DNA from: Cordia subcordata
Taxonomy: Eukaryota; Streptophyta; Magnoliopsida; Boraginales; Cordiaceae
Reading direction: 5' to 3'
NCBI GenBank assembly: GCA_028554755.1
Contig: JAPTOF010000002.1
Coordinates: forward strand, 27,709,001 to 27,773,000
DNA length: 64,000 nt
Shown here: positions 45,399-56,159 of the stretch, piece after piece
Numbering within the stretch: the stretch's first letter is position 1
Layout of the letters: each line of letters opens with the position of its first letter
Notes under the pieces: model-generated
Database searches by the model: none
Seen by the model: the letters and a program-made list of their open reading frames with translations, nothing else
Told to the model about the DNA's origin: nothing
Program-made: the position numbers and the translations under genes

Positions 45399-48300
45399 AT
45401 GATCACAAAAATGATGCTCTCTCCTTCAAATCTGTCTTCTAGTTTGGACCCATCTCTGTTTGCAGCATTAAAGCCATCTTCAATCACAGGGTAAGCATTT
45501 AATTTGATCATTCAAAAATTTTCCAGTATTTTTCGAACCTCAATATTTGTGTGTTTACGCCTCCAACGTTTCTGTGTGTGCTTCCGGTGTTTGTTAATAG
45601 GTTTAAAAGCAGAAAGTTGCCGTCTTGGAGAAATTCTGGGCAGAAACTCATCAGTAAGGTAAGCTTTTCTCTAAGGTATATAATTCTCATTTGGGATGAT
45701 TATGCTAAAAAAAGTAAGACCAATTAGTGAATATTAGTTGGCCAACGCATTAAGGCCAATCAAAGTGTAAAAAATGCTTAAGCATGTGTTGCCAATAGTA
45801 TAGAAGTGAAGTAACTATATTCTTTATGGGAATGTTACAAATAGAGTACAAGTGCTTGTGGATATGTGGATGTAAAGATGGGTGAGCTTTTGACTAATCT
45901 TTTGGGTTTTTGGCTAAGGTTAGGTAGAGGGCAGTGTCAAGCAAAGAAGTGTTGCTTTATATGCCCTTCGAGCTGGAGAACAGCGCGTGACTGAGGTACG
46001 GAATATAAATATATGACCGTTATAGTTTAGTTAAAGGGTAAAAATCGTAGTGTTTTTGACGAAGGTACATGTTAGATCCTGTGTTGCTTTGATAACCTAA
46101 TGACCCTGTAGTTTATAAAAGTGGCAGAAAAACCTCCCAACGGTCGCATTCTTACAAACTATGATTCTAAGGAGTTATTCTGTTGTTACAATACCACAGG
46201 TTTACATCCAAATTTGGCAAACCATGAGCGTTTTTTCTGCTCTCTACCCTAATAGTTTCCAGACAACGATTACCCTTTGATTTTGTGTGTTCTTTGGTCA
46301 CAAACATCCGAAATTCTTGAATGAGTCTAAAGAAAACATAAATCTTTGCTCTTACCAGGATTAATGATTAAATAACATTTTAATATTTAAGGATGCTTGT
46401 TAATACAGTGTATAGATGTCACTGCTTCTGTTCTAGCCTTTAATGATTAAATAATATTTTAATGTTTTACCCTTTACATTCTCGAGTCTTTCTCGGATAA
46501 AATAATCAGCAATCACCATTTATTTGTACGCTATTCAATCGTTTAGGAAGTAACTCCTGAAATGCTGGGGACAAACCACGTGACAAAGCTGAAAGTATTC
46601 CCTGGTCAGGCTCATCCACTAGGGGTATCAGAAGTCGAAAATGGTATCAATTTTTCAATTTTCTCCCGGCATGCTACTGCAGTCACACTATGCTTGATCC
46701 TTCCTGAAAGGTGGTGTTTGCTTCTCTCTTGTTTTGTTGTAATGCTTTATCTTTGTTTATTCATTTCTGATGTTGTTAAATATTTTGAGCATTTGTAAAT
46801 TTGTAATCGTGGGATCTTAACCTAACCTTATGCTTGATGTTATCCTTTTGAGTGAAAACGATTCATCTTAGATTGGTGAGTTCACACATCTTATATACAA
46901 AATGGAAAACAGGATCATGTAAAATTGTTAGAGAAGAGGATTCAATTTATCAAATTAATGTCTCACTGGTGATTTGACTAATAGGAAGACTTGGATACCT
47001 GGGGTCTATGGTTTAACAGAATCGAGAGTTTGATGCTGATGTTGATCACAGGATCGAGGTTGAATGTACGAAATGCAGAAGCGCATCAGGATATTGTGTT
47101 ATAGGAAGATATCTTTTGAGCTAAAAGGAAGCTATTGTAAGATAATAATGAGACTGTGAAATACCAACATGTTAAAAGGAAAACAGTGATTGAGATGAGA
47201 ATGTATAATACTAGGAAAGATAGGGCTAGAAATGGTATGATTCGAGAAAAAGCGGCTGTAGCCCCTATTGACCATAAGATGAGAGAGAATCAGTTAAGAT
47301 GGTCTGGACATGTTTTAATGCAATCAGCTGAGGCACCTAATAGAAGTTGTCAATTGGATGTGATAAATTATAAGCGGGTAGAGAAAGACCCGGAGTTGGA
47401 TACAGGCACTCAAATGAGATCTCGTGTTTATGGAGCTTAGAGTGGAGATGGTTCTCAATATGAATGAATAGTGTTGTCAGATCCATTTAGTCAATCCCAC
47501 TTAGTGGATAATTGCTTAACTTGGTTTAGTTTGGTCCCTTTGGTGCTTCAGAATAATATTGAGTATGGAAAAAATGGTTGGCTTGATTTGGTGCTTAAGA
47601 AGAATATCAAGGGTCTTAGGAGGGCAAGATGGCTAAAGTCTCGAGAATCACTCCTTTTTACAAGTTCCAACTCTAAGCCATAGATTGTTGTATCATATTC
47701 CTCAACAGACTATTGCTGTATTCTTTTGAAGCCCGGAGTCATAATCAACTTCTCTGGTAGAATTTAGATGATGTAGTCTGTGAATCAAAACTGAATGAAA
47801 GAGGCAAAAGCTTAATGGGGTAATTTAATTGTGCATTGTAGTCTGAAAATCCTGGAATCTGCTTCCAGATATTAGCCTTTTCTACATAGTTATTTGAAGC
47901 AAGAAGGAATAGATAATCTAGACATTGCATGTGTTCACCTAATATTTGGGTGTTATTAGTTCATTCTACCTTCAGTAAAGTCTAACCTCTATAAATTAAA
48001 TTTCACGGTTCTGCATACTAGTGCCAGAGGGTCCATTAACTAAATATTCATAGTTCTTTCTTATTTCCCCGACCACTTTGTTGTATATGGGGAGTAAAAT
48101 TGACATCTCCCTTATTCAATTTTTGGTCATTTGTGCTTTTGTTGATCAACATACTGATATTTTTAGCAGGGAAAACCATGACACAGTTGACGGAGGTATG
48201 CTTGAGTTGACACTGGATCAACAAGCGAACAGAACTGGAGATATATGGCACATAGGCATTGAGGTGATGATGCTTAGCAATCACTCTTTGTTTTCCTTTG

Positions 48301-51300
48301 GCAAGAATTGGTCAAATGATGGTAGTTGCAGTTTGTCCTCTTCTGCAATTAGTAAGAGAATAATGGTGAGTCGGCTTACTAAGAGGGAAAGATAATTTAT
48401 GGACAAACTGTTAGGTCAAAATCATAAGGCTGGAAGATCAATATTTTCTACTCCTTAGGATTACGTTACTCTGCTGCCAACATAGGAGAGAATGTTGTTG
48501 TTGGCCGGTAAAGAAGCATTGACACTTTATTGATGAAGGAATGCTATACCATTACCAAGATTTCTTAGTGTAGTGATTTTCCATGGGAATGTGTTTTGAA
48601 ACAAAATTCCTTGTGACAGATCGTAAGATCTGTTAAAGCAGAAGCTCAAAGTTCCCCATTAGCTGGAGAAAGTTTGAAGAATGCAATGCATATTAGTGGT
48701 GCTACCTTCGCGGAATCTGGAAAAATGGACAGACCATGTAGTTCTTCTTTATTTGTTTCCAAGTTATTACACTTCTTACCTTCTTCTTTGGAGATTACTC
48801 AGTCAGCTGAATATCTGTTTCAGCCAGCATTTCTGGAGAAAAATAAGAAATAAATGCAGAAATAGTACGTTGGCAAGCATAACATGCATGATTACAGTTA
48901 TTTGTCTGCAATGCAACAGATGCTAGAACATTTATAGATGTATAATCCATTATGAGTGGGATAAAGATTACTACTCTTAAAGTAGTCTCTTTAACTCCAT
49001 AAACTCATTTTTCTGGATGCTTTGTAATTTGAACTCATGCTTAGGTTGTTCGGTATCACAGTATTATGTAATACATCTCTCCCCCACATCAGAGATGAGA
49101 CAGTACCTTTTGTCTTATACAATATTATAAATAGAGCAGGCTAGTTCTGTAAAAAGTATGAAACCTTTCTTTTCTCCCTTTTATATATGTTTACATGGTC
49201 AATAGATTGCTATGCTCTGTCTTTTTTACTGCCTCATTGCTATGACTTTAATGGCCTCGGTCTCATGTCACCCATGTTTAGTGGGTTTGGGGTGTTGAGG
49301 TTGATATGCGTACTGAAAATGGTGCAAGATGAAGTTAGCTGCCTAGAATGCCTGTTGTATGTAAAGGCCAAACTTCCTATTTCTTATCTTAAGGTGTTGA
49401 GGGTTTCTTCACTTAGGTGGCTAGAACCAAGAGATCTGGTCGATCTGTCATTTTTCATGAGACAACACAGAGCTAAAAGAGCTGCATGGGGCTTCTTGTT
49501 GATTGGAAATAAAATGCTCACTTTTGTGGATTTCACAGTAAAGATGAAGGAGATGGTTGAAACATCAGAGGAAAAAGTGAAGTAGGAGGATACTAATACA
49601 GTCTTATACAAAGCTGCAGCATGTTAAATTATCTCGTTGCTACAGATTCTATACTCGCAATTCTCAAATTTGACAATGATTAACAATCTTCTCCCATGAT
49701 AGTGCTGTCCAATCTTTTGTCACGTGTTCGTCTCATCATATGTCCACAAGTTATATATATTTGGTCCACTTTAGCTCTCTTGTTCTCTTTGTAGCCATGT
49801 CAGTCTTAACTCTGTGAACTTGTTTCGAAATAACCACATTCTAGATTATGTTTATTGGGTAACTGCTGTTGTCCCTCTAAATAAAAATTCCTAATTCTTC
49901 AGAATGGGAGGAAATTTCACATCTAGTTGCCAATGTAACACAATGCATAATTGGAGAACATAAACAAGTAAGAAGGAAAATCAAGGAACTCAATTTTAAG
50001 GCTGAAATTTGTCAAGAAATCCCTAAAATAGTAGAACCTTGGAGAGAGACTAAAATATTATTGACTAATTTTGGAAAAAGTTTTCCATTACTTTCACCAC
50101 TATATATAGGTTATTTGAGGAATCCAAAACTAACTAGGATTTCCTCTACATATTAAAATAGCTAATAAACTAATTCTAATACAATTAGGACTCAATAACA
50201 AATAACAAATCTTAAATCCTAATATAACTAGGATTGGGCTGCATCAGTCTCCCCCAAGTGCGAAAAGAACTCGTTCTCGAGTTTTCACCCCCATCGTTGA
50301 CCAATTCACCATGATATGGAGCAAGATGCTTGACATTGAAAACATCTCTTCCTCTGACTCATCATCGTCGTCAACATGAGTTGGAGTTTCTAGTTATGCA
50401 AGGCACTGGGTTAAGGTTTTAACTTGTTTTCTCAACTCTTGTATATCTCCATGTTGTTGTTACTGATCAGGGGGAAAAACTTTAGCTGTTGCAGCACGAC
50501 CTCTTCCTCTCCTTGGAGGCATCGTGAATTTCAAATTAGTTGAAGAAAAACCTTGCTCTGATAGCCAACTAACGCAGAGGGTATCTGGAGAACATAGCAA
50601 GAAAGAAGGAGAATTAAGAAGCTCAATTTCAAGGTTGAAATTTGCTAAGAGATCCCTAAGATAATAAACCCTAGGAGAGAGAATAAAATACTATTGAGTA
50701 ATTCTGGAAAAAGTTTTCTTTTAATGAAAACTTTCAGCCCTGTATATAGGCTAATTTAGGAATTCTAAACTAAGTATGATATCCTCTACATATTAAAACA
50801 GCTAATAAACTAATTCTAGTATAACTAGGACTCAATAACAAATAACAAATCTTAAATCCTAATATAACTAGGATTGGGATGCATCACAATGAGGCAGGTA
50901 GAGTAATGGCATTTATGTAATATCATAATAGCAAGTTAGTTACAGTTAGTGGTGCAGGAACTAGTTAGTTGTGACAGCTTGTAACTGACACAAAGTTAGC
51001 AGGCTATAAATACCTGCTCAACTGATGTAAACAGAACTTAAGCTGAATAAAAATATCTTTTATCTCTCTCTAAATGTCTCTAGTAGGCAATTCATGAAGT
51101 TTATGATCTGTATTATGTATTCTAGAGCTCTTAAGTCATGGTGCTTCCGTGATACTACAAATTCTCCCTCACGGCTTAAGTCCTATCTTATTACTTAAAC
51201 TAAGAAGTTCAATTATTGATGAAAATAGATCTTTCCTTATTATTTATGGCTTGTTTACTACTACTGATACTACAAACACTACCACATTTTTATGTAGATA

Positions 51301-54300
51301 GTCTTGGTTTCCTTTTTTATCTTTGTATTTTTATATTCATTTTAGATGCTCAACCTCACTATATACAGCATTTTGTGTATGTAGAATCTACCTCGAAGTG
51401 ATGTCCTCTATGGTTATCGTATTGATGGTCCTCGAGATTGGCATCAGGGTCATAGGTTTGACAATAGAATTGTTCTAATTGACCCTTATGCAAAGTTAAT
51501 CGAAGGGCACCGAAAGTTTGGAGATATCAGCAATAAAATGCGGCAGTTTTATGGAACTTATGACCTGGATAGCTTGCCATTTGACTGGGGAGAAAATTAC
51601 AAGCGTCCAAATATTCCTGAGGTAAATTTGATTACTTTCTTGGATCGCCCTTAAGTTCTTCATTGGCTATTTACCTTGTACAGATCTTTGATGGAATTTT
51701 TTCTGTAATTTAGATGAGTTTGTTTCATTTTTACTTTTTGTGGTCAGTTGCTCGTCTTGATTCACACATGATAATGTTGAAGGAAATTGATTAATAATTA
51801 GAACAAACCCCTCTTTGACAACTCAAAATTTTAGAGGAAGCGGTTACATGGTATCCGAGCTAGGTTAACAGAGGCTAACAAGAGGTCCCTGGTTCGAGGT
51901 GGTTAATTTACAGACATTTGTGACTTCTGATAAGAAACAAATGTAGGTCTTGTTTTCTGCTCTTGTCTCTGGAGTCTTCTCAACATCATTATAATGACAT
52001 TTGTGAACAAAATGAACACAGAAAATATGTAGGTTAGCCTTCACCTTTAGGTATGATGAGTTATAAATTGTTTACAAATATGAAGTCATTACTTAATTTT
52101 TATATGCCTTGGGGTTTGTTAAGGAGAATAAGTATTTATGCTGTTAGAATTATTTAGGTTTCTGGTAAACTTTCTATTGGCACAGAGTGCCCTGATTTTT
52201 CTCAGTTACATCTAGTCCCTCGAAGGCAGAATACAGGTTATCTCAAAGGCAGTACGTGTTATCCTCAGTGCTACTTGATTACAAATAGGGCTCTCGCCAA
52301 GGTGGCTCTCAAGTATTGCAAGACTAATGCTCCCAAGCATTTCGAAGTTGCACTTTTGTAGGCCTAGCAATTGATGCATAGTATTAACCATTCCAGAATT
52401 GAGGCGTACTCCCAAAATGAATTAGTGTCTTGAATAAATCTTAGCTATACAAGTATGCAACAAGTTCCGAGTCATGTTTGGCTTGGTCAATTATTACTTT
52501 CAGTTGATTGAAACAGTCAACTATGCATGCTTTCTTTTTGCACAGTTTGAAAGTTAAAACGTTTTTAAGTGTCTATAAACATACAATTTCCTTGAAAATT
52601 CAAGTTATACTTCATATTGAAGCTTCAAAACATATCTGTAGTTGTCTTTCATTTGCATTCTGATGCATTTTTTTTTTTATATGGTTATTCTATCTATCTG
52701 TTTTCTCTTTGTATTCTTCATAACTTTTTTACCCTCTTAAATTTTTCTGGTTGTTTGTAATCCTTGAAATATTCAAGGGCTTTACGGAGTTGTACACTTT
52801 TTATGTCATTGGCGTATTGCATGTTGTTTGCATGCATGCTAGTTTGCTCTTTCAATATCTTTTTTATTCTCTTTAAATTTTTCTGGTTGTTTTTAGTTTT
52901 TCCATGCTACACAGTTAAAATTCCTTGCTTGGTGAAAGGGGCACATGCCTTACTGTCCTTTTCAAGGTAAAATACACCAGAACTTCTTTGATTTATCTTA
53001 AGTGCATAATAACCCCTGTGGTACTAAGTGTCCCACGACAAGCACCAGTTGTCTATAAAAGTTCCATGCATACCCCTTGTTGTCTACACTCCGGTGTTAA
53101 AATTTGCAGCAAAAAATACATTAATTAACGGTGTTAAAATTTGCAGCAAAAAAGACATTAATAGCCTTACTCCATTGATTCAATTTTCTTTCTTTTTTTT
53201 TTTGGGGCCAAACATGTGCACAACATTAACAAAAACAAAAATAAATGAAATTGTTGCTTCTAACTATATGCTTATTGATTATGTCCCCAGCATGCTGCAA
53301 ATATGAAACCTGCGTCATACGAAAAAGTGTGATTTTCTGGGAAAAAATGTTTTTTTCATTAAAAAAGTTCAAGTAGGCCCATAAGAAATTCACTAGACCA
53401 GTTAAAAATCAATTCACTTATTTTTTGGTTGAAGGAAAATGTTAAAAATAAACACAGTCTTATTGTTAAATAAAATAAATATTGTTAAATAAAATAAATA
53501 AATATAATAAATTGAACGAAGTCTATTTTTGTTAATTGTTATGCACGTGTTAAGAAAATTGAACAAGTGAATATAACTATTAGCCTTTTTTATGTAAATT
53601 TTAACACCGTTACAAGAGTATAAATAGTTAGGGGTACACGTGGAACTTTTACTCATTATAGGGGTTTGTTGTGGGACTTTTGGCATCACAGGAAATGTTA
53701 TGCATAATGATAGATTACAGGGGTCTGGTGCATTTTACCCGTCCTTTTTACAACACTGACTACTACCTTTTTGCTCTCTTGGCCTGAGTATGGTTGTTGC
53801 TATTCTTTGCAGAAAGACCTTACTATGTATGAGATGAATGTCCGTGCTTTTACAGCTGATGAATCTAGTGGAATCGATCCAAATATACGTGGTAGCTTCC
53901 TTGGTGTGATTGAAAAGGTGAGGCTTTGTATCTGGGATCATTTATTTTGTTTTACTTACGTCGATGGAAGTTAGTGAATCTTCCTTTTTCATTTTGTTTT
54001 CTTTCGGATTCTGTCTTGGGTTTGGTCTTCAATTATAGTAGTAAACTTGTAATAACAAGTTATCTGTTAGTTGGTTCTATGAAATTCTAGAATATTGACA
54101 TGCATAATTCATTTATGATACTGTTTTTTATGTTAAGAAATTAATTTCTTCTTTAACTAAGCCTAATTCATAGTCTCTATCGTTTGCTGACAAGGTTATT
54201 GTTCTCGTTTAATGTGACTATTGTCTAATAACTGTTTGTCATTCTTTTTCTTGTAAAGATATCTCACCTTCTAGAGCTTGGGATAAATGCTGTGGAATTG

Positions 54301-54363
54301 CTACCTGTGTTTGAGTTTGACGAGTTGGAATTTCAAAGGCGACCTAATCCTAGAGATCACATG
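45399..54363 (+). CDS. ISA3: Isoamylase 3-like starch debranching enzyme, 5' part (exons 1-8)
   Basis: Exons are 45399-45490, 45601-45658, 45924-45995, 46547-46710, 48170-48263, 51385-51621, 53813-53917 and 54259-54363. Phases agree throughout and give about 309 codons, from a full length near 770 in the family. A second in-frame ATG at 45411 is an equally good start. Residues 1-70 are Ser/Lys-rich with few acids, like a chloroplast transit peptide. Next come a CBM48 module ([23 protein letters not shown]; then [21 protein letters not shown]) and the start of the GH13 barrel ([31 protein letters not shown]). Family knowledge: ISA3 cuts alpha-1,6 branches of glucan during starch breakdown in plastids. 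The GH13 catalytic residues lie in the missing part. The expected next exon, starting around NTWGYSTINFFAP in the family, was not found before 64000. Confidence 0.93.
47030..47690 (+). pseudogene. LINE (non-LTR retrotransposon) reverse transcriptase remnant
   Basis: Several frames give pieces of the C-terminal part of a plant [21 protein letters not shown] near 47040; [20 protein letters not shown] and [19 protein letters not shown] from 47190 to 47320; and a [17 protein letters not shown] piece near 47590. The motif order (RKDR...IREK...API..KMRE.RLRW.GHV) is characteristic of the RT end of these elements. Many stops and shifts show it is old. It lies in ISA3 intron 4. Confidence 0.75.
48619..48855 (+). 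other. Open exon-like frame in ISA3 intron 5
   Basis: After a TGTGACAG that resembles an acceptor, about 78 codons stay open to the TAA at 48851-48853. The frame contains [16 protein letters not shown] and [16 protein letters not shown]. It does not match isoamylase or any family I recognise. It could be a captured exon, a piece of an old element or chance. Confidence 0.2.
49936..50886 (-). mobile_element. 951-bp miniature of the gypsy family (TRIM-like) in ISA3 intron 5
   Basis: LTR-like repeats lie at 49936-50246 and 50580-50886, with CAATG at both outer edges (49931-49935 and 50887-50891). They are clearly related to the LTRs of the element at 34084-37241 (shared CTAATATAACTAGGA and GGAGAACATA). 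Read on the minus strand, the 333-bp inside has a primer-binding-site region (GCTATCAGAGC), the first gag codons ([13 protein letters not shown]), a jump to the sequence just before the 3' LTR, and a purine tract GGGGGAGAC. Nearly all of gag and everything else is gone, so any past mobility must have relied on proteins from elsewhere. Confidence 0.9.
50889..51105 (+). repeat. Solo-LTR-like sequence of a copia element
   Basis: It starts TGAGGCAGGTAG and has a TATAAATACC near 51005, a TGAATAAAAATATC polyadenylation-type stretch, and a CTCTCT-rich end, which is the same design as the other copia LTRs in the window. No internal element sequence follows. A possible imperfect duplication GCCAA/GGCAA can be drawn, but the edges are uncertain. 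Confidence 0.35.
51845..51905 (+). repeat. tRNA-like / SINE-like fragment
   Basis: TGGTATCCGAGCTAGG followed 40 bases later by GGTTCGAGGT looks like the A and B boxes of a pol III promoter. The first part also resembles a copia primer-binding site. No cloverleaf can be drawn, so it is not a tRNA gene. Confidence 0.3.
52964..53740. mobile_element. Mutator-type MITE with long inverted ends, ISA3 intron 6
   Basis: The left end AAGGTAAAATACACCAGA and the right end in reverse complement GGGTAAAATGCACCAGA begin about 160 bp of diverged inverted repeat, ending around the shared GGTGTTAAAATTT. Flanks are GTCCTTTTC (52955-52963) and GTCCTTTTT (53741-53749), a 9-bp duplication with one difference, as expected for Mutator-like elements. 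A 37-bp tandem duplication lies inside at 53093-53166. It ends about 70 bp before ISA3 exon 7. Confidence 0.72.
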
Positions 54364-55177
54364 GTGAGTTTTAGTATTATAGTTACTCTATTTTTTAGAC
54401 CACAACTTTGTTTTCAGATGAAGAGGTGTTGTACCAAGATAGTCCCCATCTTGAGGTTTTTGTGTTACTTTTTCTTCTAATAGAAACCTAGATTTGCCTC
54501 TCTTTTTGTGTCACATGGATTTACTAGGTTAATGTAAAAGTAATCACATTTTAAAACTTAGTGTTAGAAAGCATGACTATCCCTTGTGGAAAACTTGAGA
54601 GTTCCAAGATTATCATGGTAAGATCGTCAGCTATTTAGCCTAATTCAATTGGTCTTTTAGTGGACTTTGTTGGGCCTTTGTCAAGTCGAGCCCTTCTGCA
54701 GGTCAGTTCTCATTTCATGTGTTGCATGTTTCTCCACTTTCTGCTAAATCAGCCTTCTAGTTGCTGCTAGTCTTTTACCATGTTAGCTTTCTCGTACACA
54801 GTTATTCCAAATTCAAGTTCGTATATTCCACATTACCGCTTCTTTATCAGCTCATTTCACATAAGACAATCCTCAAAGCAAGTGGGCCTTTTCAATTGAT
54901 AACAGGCCGTATATCAAGTGTGTTAATTTTTGAGATTTCCCCATACGGGAGACTGGCAAGTTCCAATTGGTTTATTGATGGAACCCCAAATCTCTTATTA
55001 GTAGGATCTGCTAAACTGCTTTCATGCTTGGATACTGGGGACGCATCCATTAAGAATTATCTTCGGAAGATCAAGGCTACCTTTCTTCTTGTTTTCTTTC
55101 GTTTACATGTACTCTACTGGAAGTTTACTTTACTATCTATTGAAGTGTATTTAGATTTTAATATATGTCTATATTAT

Positions 55178-55430
55178 GTATTAGATTAGATTAGATAGAT
55201 TTTCACTTTCTTGGGTCCCAAGCAAACTTGGGCACCACACAACTTGAGCACCAAGGGACTTGGTCCATATATATCTTATCAAATTTAGGATATTGCAACA
55301 CATCGGGAATTTAGAATGTAGTCCTTATGAGTATTTTTTTATAAGGCCACCGTTGGTTGTGCATCCAACCATCTTTAGGACTTTTTCATATTTTCTCCCT
55401 ATATTTTATCTTTTTAAATTAATTTCGACA
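55178..55430 (+). repeat. LTR of a copia-like element, followed by a primer-binding site
   Basis: It runs from TGTATTAGATTAG to TTCGACA (TG...CA). TGGTATCAGAG (55431-55441), the standard initiator-Met primer-binding site, follows directly. The start is inferred from the TG and is not backed by a second LTR copy. The LTR differs from all others in the window. Confidence 0.6.
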
Positions 55431-55539
55431 TGGTATCAGAGTTACTATCCTGGTGGTCTGTGTCATTATTATTTCGTTGTTCCAAACAATCTGGCGTTCT
55501 TGGTTTGCTAGTTCTTGCTTTAGCTCATAAGAGCTCTTA

Positions 55540-56010
55540 ATTCTTGGCTATCTTTGGTTTTGCAGGATTTTTGCTTTAGTTCGTTTGAGCTCAATCTTAT
55601 TCTTGGTTATTCTTGTTTCTCGGCATTTTTGGTTGTTCTTGGCTTGTATGAGCACTATTCTTGGTTGTTCTTGGCATTTCTGGCTATTTTTGGTTCTTTG
55701 GCTCATTTGAGCACCCTCTTTGGCTCGTTTGAGCATTTATTCTTGGTTCTTGGCTCATATGAGCACTATTCCTGATTGTTCTGGATTCTTGGCATTTTTG
55801 GCTATTCTTGTTTCTTTGGCTCGATTGGGCACTTATTCTTGGTTCTTGGCTCATATGAGCACTATTCTCGGCTATTTTGGGTTCTTGGCATTTCTGGCTA
55901 TTCTTAATTCTTTGGCTCGTTGGGGCACTCTTTTTGGCTCGTTTAAGCATTTATTTTTGGTTCTTGGCTTGTATGAGCATTATTCTTGTCTGTTTTTGGC
56001 ATTCATGTGG
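55540..56010 (+). repeat. Palindrome-rich minisatellite in a retroelement leader
   Basis: There are about four units of 95-118 bp, each with GGCATTTTTGGCTATTCTTG and one to three copies of GGCTCATATGAGCA or close variants. GCTCATATGAGC is a perfect palindrome. The units begin about 100 bp after the primer-binding site, in the place of a retroelement leader. Flat spacing and unit variation rule out a CRISPR array. Confidence 0.75.
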
Positions 56011-56159
56011 TTCATGCGAGATTCTTACTTTAGCTCTTGTTGAGCTTAATCCCATTATTATTAGAGTATAGGCTACTGTAGCTGAATATTGCTTATTCAT
56101 GTAACTGATAAAGTAGTTAGTTAAGTTATGTTAGTGTGCTCATTTACTAGAAACTACTA

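Noticed and set aside
49187..49585. A 132-codon open frame in ISA3 intron 5.
   Set aside because: No splice context, odd composition and no known family; it is most likely chance.
51845..51905. tRNA gene.
   Set aside because: Only a B-box-like GGTTCGAGG is present; no acceptor stem or anticodon arm can be paired.
54761..55189. A 142-codon open frame with a WFIDGTPN segment, first thought to be a decayed copia protease.
   Set aside because: The DSG/DTG motif and surrounding order are absent, so the likeness is too weak to call.
55540..56010. CRISPR-like array because of repeated palindromic units.
   Set aside because: Units vary in length and sequence, have no constant-size unique spacers, and lie in a plant retroelement leader.
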